Positions 1 through 8,750 of a DNA stretch of 43,483 nucleotides are shown here, piece after piece (the first letter of the stretch is position 1; the number at the start of each line of letters is the position of its first letter). Under the pieces are notes generated by a model. It did not search any database. It was not told the origin of the DNA and worked only from the letters and a program-made list of their open reading frames with translations. Origin of the DNA: CAZLQR01 sp964404095 (GTDB lineage Bacteria; Patescibacteriota; Microgenomatia; UBA1406; GWC2-37-13); the NCBI GenBank assembly GCA_964404095.1, contig CAYOIN010000006.1:1-43483 (forward strand), read 5' to 3'. Position numbers and translations under genes: made by a program.

Positions 1-51
1 ACCGACCGCAACCAGAACAACGACAACGACACCAAGTATTTTTTTATTCAT
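1..51 (-). CDS. N-terminus of an exported or membrane protein (partial)
   Basis: Only the first 17 codons are in the window; the rest lies beyond the left edge. They read MNKKILGVVVVVLVAVG: two lysines followed by an unbroken hydrophobic run, the start of a signal peptide or membrane anchor. On the minus strand a TATCAT hexamer (plus-strand 61-66) lies 9 bases before the ATG, the leaderless promoter layout seen across the window, which supports this start. The mature protein and its function cannot be judged. Confidence 0.6.
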   Translation of the reverse strand, partial: MNKKILGVVVVVLVAVG

Positions 52-151
52 AGTGAGATCATGATAGCAAACCGCATATTCTTGTCAAGCCCCACAGAGT
101 CCGTCTGATGTCGTATCAGAGAGGGGAGTAAGGCGCGCCGTAAACAAAGCC

Positions 152-182
152 AAAAAAAATCGAGCCGTCGCTCGATTTTTTT
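152..182. terminator. Bidirectional intrinsic terminator
   Basis: A perfect 7-bp stem (ATCGAGC at 159-165, GCTCGAT at 170-176) with a 4-base CGTC loop is flanked by an A-run on the left and a T-run on the right, so it reads as hairpin plus U-tract on both strands. It lies about 340 bases past the stop of the leftward VirD4/TraD-like gene, the only gene seen to read toward it. Confidence 0.8.
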
Positions 183-521
183 CTTCCTTACGTGTGTATT
201 GTTTACATAGGCGTTGTTTTTCGAAGACTGGATTTTGTGCTCTACGTGTTTTATTTGTTAAGTTCTTTTTTTGAGCAACGTGGTTCCTATCTTCGCTGTT
301 TGTTGGTAATTTGTAATTGTGCACGTCAACTTATAATAATAATTATAGGATACACATATTCATTTATAGTTGTCAAGCGCATTTTTTATAGGCTAGATAA
401 ATGAGGCTAAAATTCTTATTACTTGCTATTTAATATTTATTATTTATTTACTATCAGTTATTACGTTGGGTATAAGATTAGGGACCGAATGAAAAAATAT
501 GCAATGAGCAATGCAAGATAG
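183..521. other. AT-rich intergenic stretch, no gene seen
   Basis: About 340 bases with strong AT bias, especially 320-510. Short open frames here lack start signals and protein-like composition. One copy of GAGGCTAA (404-411) matches a short word that recurs in the window. A T-run near 533-540 follows the 3' end of the leftward ATPase gene. I see no RNA gene. Confidence 0.5.
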
Positions 522-2693
522 CTATGAGGTTTTTTTTGTGTACTTTTCTTTCGAATGTTTGATGATATTTTCGCGATTGTCATTACTCACCTCAGGGAGG
601 GGAAGCGTGCGCGCTGGGAAGGGTGCACTGGTCATGTCGTCGATCGAGAGCTTGAGAACAACCTCATACTTACCCAATGATACGAGATCGTTCTCGGTGT
701 AGAGCTCTGCAAACTCCTTTGTCAGGATATAGGCGTCCTTTGCTCCAACAACGAAGGATATGAGCGTGCCCACGTTCCCAAAAATTGCCTTCTGTACCGG
801 GAGATCAAGCTGATCGATGTACTGGTTGGCGAGAATGAGCGCGAGTCGGTACTTTCGTGCTTCAGACAGAATTTTGATAAACGACGCGGTGGCAAAGTTC
901 TGAAACTCATCTACGTAGAGGAAGAAGTCCTTCCGGTCATCCTCTTTTTGAAACGATCGGCCCATAGCAGCAAGTTGAATGCGCGTAATGAGCATTGCTC
1001 CAAGAAGGGAGGCATTGTCCTCACCGAGCTTGCCCTGTGACAGGTTTAGAATCAAAATCTTACCTTCATCCATAATTTTCTCCAGATCAATCGTAGACTT
1101 TGACTTTCCGATGATGTTGCGAATCATCTTCGATGAGACAAACTGTCCAACCTTGTTTTGAATCGGGGCAACTGCCTCGGCCTGCAGTTTTTCGGGCATT
1201 TTGGCAAACTCCTTTTCCCAGAAGTTCTTGAGTACCGGGTCGTTCACATGCTTCTGCACAACCATCGTTCGATACTCTTCATCTGAGAGGAGCGTAAGCA
1301 CATCGACAAGCGTTGCGCCGGGTACTTCCAGAAGCGTGAGGATCACATTTCGGAGAATGTACTCGAGACGAGGCCCCCAACTATCACCGTACAGCTTGTA
1401 GAAGATACTCACGATCCCGGACGCAACCAGATCCTTATGTTGCTGATGTTTGACCTCGAGCACATTCAGGGAGAATGCCCGGTCGGTATCAAACGGCTCA
1501 AGATACACTACGTCCTTGAGGCGGCGCTTTGGAATGTAGTCGAGGATGGTCATCGAAAGATCGCCGTGGGGATCGATGATACCAACTCCGCGATCTTTGC
1601 GAATGTCATCGATTGCCATATTGGTAATAAGTGTCGACTTTCCGGAGCCGGTTTTACCCACGATGTACACATGCTTTCGGCGGTCTTTGGTACTGATGCC
1701 GAAGGTAGACTCCTTGTTTTTGAACTCGGCCTTCGCAAAAAAGTTAATATCGCGTTTCGCATCCGAATCCTTTCCGTCCGAGACCGGCAGGTTCTCTGGT
1801 GGCTCTCCAGACAAGGTCTTTCCCCAGATAATGTTCCGGACACCGGCAAGGAGCACTCCTGGTGGATGCCAGATTGTCGCAAGTTCCTGGGCGTTAAGAA
1901 CTTGGTATTTATGTTCGTTGAGGAAGAAAGACCGATTTTTGGTATGGGTATACATTCGGTTCTTGAAGAAGAGCGGTCGTCTAAAAACAAACTGGTTTCC
2001 TTCACCGAGCGAGAAGCTCCCAAAGGTGCCCCCAAGACTCCGGAGACTGCTCATGAGATCGGTGCGTTCATCCGAACCGGCGATAAGCCGAATCGCTACC
2101 TTTCCTCCTTGGAACGATGCCTTTTTCATCATGAGGAGTTTCTGTGGATTCTGCCCATACTTATCGGCAGAGGGATCGTAGGAGAGTGTTTTTGCTGCTT
2201 CAACTGAGCGATGCTGCCAGTTAAAGGTGGTCGGCATACAGAGCACCTGCACACCAATACGCATGTCTGGGGCTTGCTTTGAGAGAAATCCCAGAATCGA
2301 AGAGAGCGGATCAACATCGCGGAAGTCTTGGTACGTCTTGATGGGGAGATAGAAGTACGAGTTGAGCTTCATCTCGGCGATCGCGGTGTGCTTTGCGTTC
2401 ACGACTCCCAGAAGTGGATCGGTCGTCTTTCTCAAAATCGAGGCGGGAAAAGCCGAGGTTACCAGGCTCTGGAGAAGCGTATCTGAACTACTGGGACCGG
2501 TGAGGTAGAAATAGATCGACTGATTGAGGAGGTAGAGCTCTGCTGAGTATATCTTTGGATGTACGATTGCCCGTTTCCAGAGCGGTACATATGGAGAGGC
2601 GAGGAGCGACGCAAAGATCTGAGTCGCGCTTTCGATCGGCGTTTCATCGTCTTTTGGGTTTTTGATGTGGAAATAGGATCGTGAGTCTGCCAT
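522..2693 (-). CDS. VirD4/TraD-like P-loop ATPase (type IV secretion / DNA transfer family)
   Basis: A 723-residue protein. About 340 N-terminal residues without recognised motifs precede a HerA/VirD4-type ATPase core: Walker A VGKTGSGKST near residues 345-354, the family motif GIIDPHGD about 20 residues later, and Walker B FFLYVDEFQNF near 590-600. Such proteins use ATP to pump DNA or protein through a membrane channel, and are common in CPR genomes as relatives of conjugative coupling proteins. No strong N-terminal membrane segment is visible, so it may be cytosolic or recruited by a partner. A TATAAT (plus-strand 2703-2708) lies 9 bases before the ATG without a Shine-Dalgarno site, indicating a leaderless mRNA. 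It diverges from the XRE regulator at 2852. No relaxase or pilus gene is next to it, so a DNA-transfer role is inference; a type IV pilus or DNA-uptake motor is an alternative. Confidence 0.85.
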   Translation of the reverse strand: MADSRSYFHIKNPKDDETPIESATQIFASLLASPYVPLWKRAIVHPKIYSAELYLLNQSIYFYLTGPSSSDTLLQSLVTSAFPASILRKTTDPLLGVVNAKHTAIAEMKLNSYFYLPIKTYQDFRDVDPLSSILGFLSKQAPDMRIGVQVLCMPTTFNWQHRSVEAAKTLSYDPSADKYGQNPQKLLMMKKASFQGGKVAIRLIAGSDERTDLMSSLRSLGGTFGSFSLGEGNQFVFRRPLFFKNRMYTHTKNRSFFLNEHKYQVLNAQELATIWHPPGVLLAGVRNIIWGKTLSGEPPENLPVSDGKDSDAKRDINFFAKAEFKNKESTFGISTKDRRKHVYIVGKTGSGKSTLITNMAIDDIRKDRGVGIIDPHGDLSMTILDYIPKRRLKDVVYLEPFDTDRAFSLNVLEVKHQQHKDLVASGIVSIFYKLYGDSWGPRLEYILRNVILTLLEVPGATLVDVLTLLSDEEYRTMVVQKHVNDPVLKNFWEKEFAKMPEKLQAEAVAPIQNKVGQFVSSKMIRNIIGKSKSTIDLEKIMDEGKILILNLSQGKLGEDNASLLGAMLITRIQLAAMGRSFQKEDDRKDFFLYVDEFQNFATASFIKILSEARKYRLALILANQYIDQLDLPVQKAIFGNVGTLISFVVGAKDAYILTKEFAELYTENDLVSLGKYEVVLKLSIDDMTSAPFPARTLPLPEVSNDNRENIIKHSKEKYTKKTS

Positions 2694-2800
2694 CTCAATT
2701 TGATTATACAGAACTTTCCATGATGGGAGCGGTCCACAATGGTAGCGTGTATGTATCTAGTTTGAGAGGATGGATCGGGAGCGACGAACCGATGTTTTTG

Positions 2801-2832
2801 TTGACTATCGTCAATGTTCTTTGACTATCGTC
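2801..2832 (+). promoter_or_regulatory. Tandem operator before the XRE regulator
   Basis: TTGACTATCGTC occurs at 2801-2812 and again at 2821-2832, exactly 20 bp apart. The first copy extends to TTGAC-TATC-GTCAA, a perfect 5-bp inverted repeat of the kind bound by a dimeric helix-turn-helix protein. The copies flank the likely -35 region of the regulator (possible -10 CATTAT at 2835-2840), so autoregulation is the simplest reading. The divergent ATPase gene starts 108 bp away and could share control. Confidence 0.6.
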
Positions 2833-2851
2833 TTCATTATCTTTCTCCTGT

Positions 2852-3100
2852 ATGCCTGGAAAAGTTAAGGTAAAGGGGAAGGTACTGTATCGCGAGATTG
2901 GGGAGAAGGTATATCTCGCGCGGAGAAGGAACGGTTATACACAGGATCAACTATCCGAAAGCACCGGCCTTGATCGAACCTACATATCCCAGATAGAGAA
3001 CGGAAAGCGGAACCCCTCCTCAAAGAGTCTCCTCGAACTTTCTCGCGCCCTTGGGATTGGTGTGGGGGAGTTGCTTGGGCAACGGCGTTCGAAGAAGTGA
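2852..3100 (+). CDS. XRE-family helix-turn-helix regulator
   Basis: An 82-residue protein made almost entirely of one XRE/Cro helix-turn-helix domain: helix-loop YTQDQLSESTGLDRTYISQI (about 30-49), then the diagnostic ENGKRNPS turn and LLELSRALGI. It binds DNA as a dimer; no ligand or protease domain is attached. The upstream tandem operator suggests it controls its own promoter and perhaps the divergent VirD4/TraD-like gene, as small XRE proteins next to mobile-element ATPases often do. The 3' end is 3 bases from the end of the convergent glycosyltransferase gene. The family is certain; the targets are inference. Confidence 0.85.
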   Translation: MPGKVKVKGKVLYREIGEKVYLARRRNGYTQDQLSESTGLDRTYISQIENGKRNPSSKSLLELSRALGIGVGELLGQRRSKK

Positions 3101-3103
3101 TCT

Positions 3104-4432
3104 TCACTTACTGAAGGCGAAGCGAGGTCGAAGCGCATACGACTTGGAAACAAGCGTCTGATAGTCGCGCGTCAGCTGTGAGGACCGGCGTTTGTGCGCA
3201 AGTTTCTTCGAGAATGAGACGAGGCGATTATAGCGTTGTTTATTCGTGCGAAGATCTTTCAGAAACTCCTCGAGGTCATTTTTGTCGATCGAGAAAAAGA
3301 TATCTCGGTCCGAAACCTGCGCTTCCTCCATTGCTCGCAAAAAATCTGGAGACTTCATGTACTCGATGAATGCGGTAGAAAAAATGACCGGACGATGAAA
3401 CCCAAGTGCGTGTGTGAGTGTCGAGGGTGCCGCCATAAACTCTCGATAGGGAAGCGCGACCACATCGGCTGCTGAGTAGTAACGGACAAGTTTATGCTCA
3501 TCAACGAATCCAATAATCGAGGTTCGCGACGCCTCCTTCGCGGTCTTCATCAGATCGCGATAGTAGCGCTGATACTGCTCGTTTTGCTTGAGCGCAGGAT
3601 TACGCCCTCCAACGAGCAACAACTTCATGTTTTTCATCTTCATCGTGCTGAAGACCTTGGTGATCCAGTCGGTTCCTTTGTGCCAGTCTGCGAATCCAAA
3701 CACCAACACTACGAAGTCATTACTCGAGAGACCGAGTTTGCGTTTTGCCCACGCCTTGGAAACAGGCTGCTGCTCGGTCACGCCAACCGGAATGGTGACA
3801 AGTTTATCTGCGCTCATATATGCGCGCAGTTTGTCGCGGAGATCTTCTTCAAATACGATGATCTTGTCCGAAAGCATACCGATACTTCGATAGAACAGCC
3901 GAATATAGAGATTGGTAGCGCGCATCTTAAACTGCGCCCAGTATTTTTTCGTCTGAAACTTGGCTTTTCTACTTTCGGTCTTGTAACCCTGAAGCTGGTG
4001 GCGCTTGAGTACAGCGTACTCCTGTGGTGCATGTTGAAACTCAAAGTAGACATTTTTCCCGAAGAGCTTGGAGCATCCTACGATGAACGGCAGTACGAGC
4101 GTCGTCTTCATGCCGCCATAGACATGAAAATCAAACTGAATGAGAATATTGCGGATCTTCGAGTGTTTTGCGATGGGCGACAGAACCGACAGGAGCGAGA
4201 ATGGTCGATTTCTCCTCCAAACCCGCTGAATCAGGAGGCTCCGATTCTCGCTGTGCGTTTTCTTTTTTCCGATGCGCTCGGCAAGTACAAGGATATTTTG
4301 CTTTTTGGAGAGCTCAAGTAGGGAGCGCTTGGCATGTATTGCCAACGGGAGAGCTTCGCGGTCATTCTCAGGAAAGCTGGTGACCACGAGGAGGGTATTT
4401 TCGTCATTCAAGGGCAGACGCCTTTTTTTCAT
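3104..4432 (-). CDS. Glycosyltransferase, GT4-like (GT-B fold)
   Basis: A 442-residue soluble protein with two Rossmann-like halves. The N-terminal half has acceptor-domain features (LLVVTSFPENDRE; FEFQHAPQEYA). The C-terminal half resembles a GT4 donor-binding domain: VVLVFGFADWHKGTDW, LLLVGGR, SIIGFVDEHKLVRYYSAADV and VALPYREFMAAPSTLTHAL. The usual EX7E pair is not intact in that last segment, so donor specificity cannot be predicted. The start overlaps the stop of the upstream 904-residue gene by 4 bases (ATGA), so the two are translationally coupled and probably act in one surface-polysaccharide or glycolipid pathway. Confidence 0.75.
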   Translation of the reverse strand: MKKRRLPLNDENTLLVVTSFPENDREALPLAIHAKRSLLELSKKQNILVLAERIGKKKTHSENRSLLIQRVWRRNRPFSLLSVLSPIAKHSKIRNILIQFDFHVYGGMKTTLVLPFIVGCSKLFGKNVYFEFQHAPQEYAVLKRHQLQGYKTESRKAKFQTKKYWAQFKMRATNLYIRLFYRSIGMLSDKIIVFEEDLRDKLRAYMSADKLVTIPVGVTEQQPVSKAWAKRKLGLSSNDFVVLVFGFADWHKGTDWITKVFSTMKMKNMKLLLVGGRNPALKQNEQYQRYYRDLMKTAKEASRTSIIGFVDEHKLVRYYSAADVVALPYREFMAAPSTLTHALGFHRPVIFSTAFIEYMKSPDFLRAMEEAQVSDRDIFFSIDKNDLEEFLKDLRTNKQRYNRLVSFSKKLAHKRRSSQLTRDYQTLVSKSYALRPRFAFSK

Positions 4433-7143
4433 GATGAATGCTTTATTCTACCAGGTTTCGAGGCTAAAATCAAGGTAAGCACGGCAAGTCCAAACCCTCC
4501 AAATTGGAGGATTTGAGGCCAGAAAAGAACGTACCGCCGGTGGGCCGCAGCGTCGGTAGACGCATCTTCCAAAATCCAGCCATTTTCCCAGTTATTCACA
4601 AGAATATGCGGGAGGAACGCGCACCGCTTCTTATTCATATCGCAGTCGATAGCGATCCATCCGCTATGGAAGGAGGTGTCGTTTGTGAGCACCTGAACCG
4701 GTCGTGGTGCACCCGATGTCTGTGATAGCTTCGTGAGGTAGTCGTAGTACAGAGGATAGAGCGTAACTTCCTTCAGTTCGTTTACCGATTCGTATTCGCC
4801 GTATGAGATGTTGTCCAGATACAGCCCAAGACCTTTCCCGTACTGGTAGGGAGGAATAACAAAGTAGTCCGAAATAAAGGAAGAAGAGTGTGAGAGCTCA
4901 TCGTAGGTCGTACACAGGTTTGAGTACATATTCTTGAGGCAAAATCGGAGCGGGAGCCCCTTCACATTTCGTGCGGTAAAGCCCACAACGTACCCGATCG
5001 TATGAGGAAAGGACTCATTCTGAATCGAGACTCCGCGTGAAGTGTTCTGAGTCCGTAGTCGAAGCACCGGATCCGGTCTGTTGATGAGCTCAATCATTCC
5101 GGGAATAGACTGTTCACGCCCGAGTCGCTGTGCAGTATAGCGGATTGGACTGCGAAGTTCTGGAACGGAAGGGGCAATATCATCGGTAAATCGATCGGTT
5201 GGCTTCAGAAAACTTCGAAACGGGTAGCTGACCATCTGGGAGATCTGGTTCGCACTGCTTATGTATGATCCGTGGTCAATGTAGGCTTGATCAAGATAGT
5301 TCCAGCGGTACGGTGGTTGCACCTGTTTGTTGATAGTGACAACCGGAGCCGGTGCGGTGCTGCGTACCCCGTACAGAACAAGCGTTCCGAACCTCTGTAG
5401 TTCGTACAATTTTTTTGTATGCATGAGAGCATTAAGCACGTTCTGACTCTCTCGCTCAAATAAGATTTGCTGACGATTCTTTTCGGAGGGCGTAGTAACA
5501 CTGGTGTCCCAGAGGATGTATCCAAGGTTGTATTTTTCGAGCGTTTTCATAAACGCATCCGCACGTTGGCTATAGAGCGTATACTGGAGCTCACGAAAAG
5601 CCTCCTCATTCGCGATGCTCCAGCGATCGGAGTCACGATCGAGTACCGGCTGCTTCATGCCAAACCAAATAAACCCTGAGCCTTGATACCCCCATGAATA
5701 GTACTGCCATCCAGAGAAGGTATGGAGCGGAAGTGTAAGGACTACTCGATCTGGTTGGGTCTTCATATACTTCCAGAGATCAAAGTATGACTGCGGTATT
5801 GCTTTCTTAAACCGTGGCGATATGAGCGCACCGCGGAGCAACGGGAATCCCATGACGATCATGGCCGATGTAAGGAGGACCACGACCGTTGTCCGACTGG
5901 AGCGGTTTTTCAACCGAGACAGCAGCCACTCGATGGACAGAGCAAGATACAGTGTATATCCAAAAACGAGAAGGATAGAGAACTTGGTAAAGACGAAGCG
6001 AAGCGCCTCTTCAAACAACGAAAATCTCAGCAACTGCTGGAACAGCCAGCTGAACGGTGGAGTGCTATTCATCAGTAATACGAAGGGGATCGCAAGAAAG
6101 GGGAGGAGAGCTATGTTCGCGGCTTGGCGACGCTTGAGTGCAAGCACAATACCCATAAGTGCCAGCGCGAACATTCCGTAGCCGATCGCTTGCACAGCTG
6201 GAGATGAAAGATGATCTCGCCATTCCGGCATGAGATACTCAAATCGACCTTGATCGAAGTTGTAGACCGACCACTGCAGGTAAAACCCTCGTGCGACAGC
6301 GACATCCTTCAGATACCCATTTTCCTGGTTCCGAATACGATATTCTTGTGAAAAAACACGGTTTTGCTTGCTCTCCTTCGGTACTGAGCTCGAAGTTGCG
6401 ATGTAGTAGAGATTTGGAAGAAGCCAGAACGAGTTTACTCCAAGGGTAACCAGTATGAGTGCAACTGCTTTTTTCATTGGTACCCGAGTAAGGAGTGTGT
6501 ACATAATCAGAAATGCAGTGTACGTTCCGAAAAATGCGTACCAAAGATGGGCGGCGTAGGCTTGCGGTGTTGCAAATAGGGTCGCAATGCCAAAGAGGAG
6601 GAGTGGTCGTCTTCCATGTGAGCGGAGAAATCGTAATGAAAAGAGGATTGCCCACGGAAGAAATGCGTACTGGGTTGGGAACATTTCAAACGGAGCGTAG
6701 AACTGCTGAACCGAACCAAGGGAGAAGACATAAAAAAGAGTGCCGATCAGAGCGACGATGTCGAACCGAGCCAATACCGTCTTGTGCGGAATGCGAAGCA
6801 CCTCCTTGAGGAGGTAGTAGATCCCAACGGCGCCGGCGAGGAGGCAGCCAAACACATAGAGATACCGTACTGCGGATAGGGGAGCAACGAGGCTCATTAT
6901 CCAGAGTAGAGTAACTCGCGGAAGATCCGCCATATGCGAATGGCCAGCAACTGCACCGAGGCCTTGATCCGCTCTCCAAACTCCGTTGAAGAGTCTCGAG
7001 AAGTTCAGGCCGAAATCAAACTCAGGATGGAGTGTGTCCCAACCGGTGAGGTATGTCCCGGGAGCATAGGTTACAGCACAGATGTACCCAACCAGAAGAA
7101 CAATGAGGAGGGGAAAGAGATATCGTGAAAAGAATGAACGCAT
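4429..7143 (-). CDS. Large GT-C-like membrane glycosyltransferase (AftD/DUF3367-like)
   Basis: A 904-residue integral membrane protein. An N-terminal hydrophobic helix is followed by an acidic loop (GWDTLHPEFDFGLNFSRLF, about 34-52), the layout of GT-C enzymes that use lipid-phosphate sugars. About ten more membrane helices occupy residues 85-460. The next 400 residues are a hydrophilic, presumably extracytoplasmic domain, and a last helix (about 875-895) ends in a basic tail. The architecture recalls the AftD / DUF3367 group, but I cannot assign sugar or acceptor. On the minus strand a GATAAT (plus-strand 7149-7154) lies 5 bases before the ATG: a leaderless layout. It is the first gene of a two-gene operon with the GT4-like enzyme. 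A site resembling the palindromes of the 27.5-28.3 kb region lies just upstream (7185-7208). Confidence 0.65.
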   Translation of the reverse strand: MRSFFSRYLFPLLIVLLVGYICAVTYAPGTYLTGWDTLHPEFDFGLNFSRLFNGVWRADQGLGAVAGHSHMADLPRVTLLWIMSLVAPLSAVRYLYVFGCLLAGAVGIYYLLKEVLRIPHKTVLARFDIVALIGTLFYVFSLGSVQQFYAPFEMFPTQYAFLPWAILFSLRFLRSHGRRPLLLFGIATLFATPQAYAAHLWYAFFGTYTAFLIMYTLLTRVPMKKAVALILVTLGVNSFWLLPNLYYIATSSSVPKESKQNRVFSQEYRIRNQENGYLKDVAVARGFYLQWSVYNFDQGRFEYLMPEWRDHLSSPAVQAIGYGMFALALMGIVLALKRRQAANIALLPFLAIPFVLLMNSTPPFSWLFQQLLRFSLFEEALRFVFTKFSILLVFGYTLYLALSIEWLLSRLKNRSSRTTVVVLLTSAMIVMGFPLLRGALISPRFKKAIPQSYFDLWKYMKTQPDRVVLTLPLHTFSGWQYYSWGYQGSGFIWFGMKQPVLDRDSDRWSIANEEAFRELQYTLYSQRADAFMKTLEKYNLGYILWDTSVTTPSEKNRQQILFERESQNVLNALMHTKKLYELQRFGTLVLYGVRSTAPAPVVTINKQVQPPYRWNYLDQAYIDHGSYISSANQISQMVSYPFRSFLKPTDRFTDDIAPSVPELRSPIRYTAQRLGREQSIPGMIELINRPDPVLRLRTQNTSRGVSIQNESFPHTIGYVVGFTARNVKGLPLRFCLKNMYSNLCTTYDELSHSSSFISDYFVIPPYQYGKGLGLYLDNISYGEYESVNELKEVTLYPLYYDYLTKLSQTSGAPRPVQVLTNDTSFHSGWIAIDCDMNKKRCAFLPHILVNNWENGWILEDASTDAAAHRRYVLFWPQILQFGGFGLAVLTLILASKPGRIKHSS

Positions 7144-7184
7144 AGTTCATTATCTCAAAAATGAATCCGGAGAGAAGCTCCAAA

Positions 7185-7208
7185 TTGGACTGTTCCAGAG
7201 CGCCAAAA
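7185..7208. promoter_or_regulatory. Outlying copy of the 24-bp palindrome family
   Basis: ATTGGACTGTTC at 7184-7195 is identical over 12 bases to 27534-27545 in the repeat-rich gene-free region. Here the right arm has diverged (GCCAAAA). The site sits 42 bp before the 904-residue glycosyltransferase gene, where a regulator could act. It may be chance. Confidence 0.3.
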
Positions 7209-7230
7209 TTAAGAGCAACAAGATGTGCTC

Positions 7231-7479
7231 TTATTTCGTGACTCCCGCATCCTTGATGCACTGCTTGTAGACGTCGGTGATCGGGTAGCTTACCGTGGTC
7301 TTTTCATCTACATGTTGTTCGAATCGTGACGTCATCGCACACTGGAACACAGCCTGCGCATGCTGATATCGATCGAACCGATTGACGCCAAAGTACAGCG
7401 CAACCGATAAAAACGCGAGCACGAGAACAGTACCCGCAGTACGGGCAACCATGATCTGATATTCCTGATCTTTTACCAT
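7231..7479 (-). CDS. Small single-pass membrane protein, unknown function
   Basis: I start this at the ATG at 7479 (82 residues), not at an upstream TTG that would add nine residues. After a short cytoplasmic head comes one membrane helix (TAGTVLVLAFLSVALYFGV, about 14-32), then a mostly polar outer domain with two cysteines (QCAMTSRF; KQCIKD) that could form a disulfide. A TATTAT lies about 17 bases upstream. It ends 87 bp before the glycosyltransferase operon and may be co-transcribed. I recognise no family. Confidence 0.6.
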   Translation of the reverse strand: MVKDQEYQIMVARTAGTVLVLAFLSVALYFGVNRFDRYQHAQAVFQCAMTSRFEQHVDEKTTVSYPITDVYKQCIKDAGVTK

Positions 7480-7520
7480 GAATAAAAAATAAATTGATAA
7501 TAACAAACCTTTCCTCTGAT

Positions 7521-7760
7521 CACGATCCGCAAAGCTACGGATATATGGTCATAGGGAAGGCGACTAGTGATGGGGGCGTAGATTTTTTTCCAACCGGAAT
7601 GGTTGGAGGACTGCATGGAGCAGGCCAATCTCGTCAACATACACTAGTCGCGGGGTGGGTAGGAACGAGTTCCTCAATGTCTCCACAGGTGGGAGTTCGT
7701 CGGACTTGCGTCTGACAGGCCACTAGGCTTCGGGACCTAGAGAGAGGATGGCCTTTGATC
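7521..7760. other. Hairpin-dense untranslated region; candidate structured RNA
   Basis: About 240 bases hold six or more short perfect or near-perfect stems: ATCCG/CGGAT (7525-7542); GCGACTAGTG (7560-7569) with CACTAGTCGC (7642-7651) enclosing CCAACC/GGTTGG (7590-7606) and CTGC/GCAG (7611-7622); AGGAA/TTCCT just past 7660; GTCGGAC with GTCTGAC around a 4-base loop near 7700; CTAGG/CCTAG nested in GGCCA/TGGCC near 7720-7755. No protein-like reading frame is visible. It follows the 3' end of the leftward GC-rich gene and may be its structured 3' UTR or a separate RNA. No known family is recognised and the strand is uncertain; GC-rich DNA also folds by chance. Confidence 0.3.
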
Positions 7761-7763
7761 GGG

Positions 7764-8750
7764 CTACCGACTGACGGTCGTTGTGGCGACGGCCAGGATG
7801 CGGTCACCGGCGTGGATGACGATCGTCACCTCGACGGAGTTGCACGCGAAGGGCGTACCGCAGTTGGCGCCGGCATTGCCAGGCTGTCCGCTGTTGAGGA
7901 CTTCTCCTGGGTGTGCCATCGTGGGCATTCCCAACATGTTGGCGCTCGCGTGCGAGACCAAACCCCAGACGCCCTCGTCCAGCTGATCGCCATTCCAGTA
8001 GCGGCCTGTGACGGTGAAACCGTTGTCAGCCATCTGGTTGCGCCAGGTGTAGGAGGTGTCGCCGACGTTGATCAGGAGGAGCATGCAGCCCTTACCGGTG
8101 ACATCACTGGTGCAGGTCATTCCCTGGAAGGAATAGTCTGCGGTGATGAGGCGGTAGTGCCACGCGGATACGACGAAGTCGCACCTGCTGTCCTGCTGAC
8201 AGAACGGGGCATTGTCCATGCCGTACTCCATGCCGTTGGCCACGTCGAAGTCCGGAACCAGGGGGTTCGGGATGTTCGGGAACGTCTGCCAGAGCTCGGG
8301 GGCCGGGTCCATAAGGCGATTGAGCCATGCATCCACGATCGGGTCGTTGGCGACGTCGATCTTGTTGATGGTCCAGCCGGTGCTCGTGGTGGCCACGTTG
8401 CTCGGGTACAGGGGAGTTCCGATGTCGACGGTGCTCGACGGTGGGACCGGCGGCTGTCCGGTGGCGACCAGTGCGGTCGTCGTGGTTGCCGGGTTCGTGT
8501 CGGGCGTCGTGTCTGCCGTCGTCGGGTCCGTGGGAGTACCAACGATTGCACAGAGGACGTTCGCATCCTGGGGTGAGCCGGGGTGCTTGACGTTGTACTC
8601 GGTGACCTTCTGCACGCAGACAGGGTCCAGATTGGACGATGCCGACGTTCCGTTGTTCCCGGCGATCGCGTTGAACGCGAGCATTCCGAGGACGAGGGTG
8701 CAGACCACGCTGAGCGTGACGATGAGGCCCTTGCTGTTGGTGGGTCGCAT
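7764..8750 (-). CDS. Exported, Thr/Pro-rich-linker protein of unknown function (GC-rich island)
   Basis: A 328-residue protein with a signal peptide or anchor (LIVTLSVVCTLVLGMLAFNA, about 9-28), a low-complexity Thr/Pro/Asp linker (about 70-110), and a compact C-terminal domain with four or more cysteines (FCQQDSRCDF, MTCTSD, NCGTPFACNS) that could pair outside the cell. I chose the ATG at 8750: AGGAGG sits 5 bases upstream, while the GTG at 8753 would be only 2 bases from it. This true Shine-Dalgarno site, the absence of a close -10 and the strong G/C third-position bias all differ from the neighbours and suggest acquired DNA. No family recognised. Confidence 0.7.
   Translation of the reverse strand: MRPTNSKGLIVTLSVVCTLVLGMLAFNAIAGNNGTSASSNLDPVCVQKVTEYNVKHPGSPQDANVLCAIVGTPTDPTTADTTPDTNPATTTTALVATGQPPVPPSSTVDIGTPLYPSNVATTSTGWTINKIDVANDPIVDAWLNRLMDPAPELWQTFPNIPNPLVPDFDVANGMEYGMDNAPFCQQDSRCDFVVSAWHYRLITADYSFQGMTCTSDVTGKGCMLLLINVGDTSYTWRNQMADNGFTVTGRYWNGDQLDEGVWGLVSHASANMLGMPTMAHPGEVLNSGQPGNAGANCGTPFACNSVEVTIVIHAGDRILAVATTTVSR

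Noticed and set aside
1437..2207. Long plus-strand open frame (256 codons) opposite the VirD4/TraD-like gene
   Set aside because: It is the antisense shadow of a gene with clear Walker motifs; no start signal or family pattern.
3494..4321. 275-codon plus-strand frame opposite the GT4-like gene
   Set aside because: Antisense shadow; composition irregular and no promoter.
7755..8576. 273-codon plus-strand frame in the GC-rich island
   Set aside because: GC-rich DNA leaves open frames on both strands. The minus-strand gene has a signal peptide and a Shine-Dalgarno site; this one has neither.
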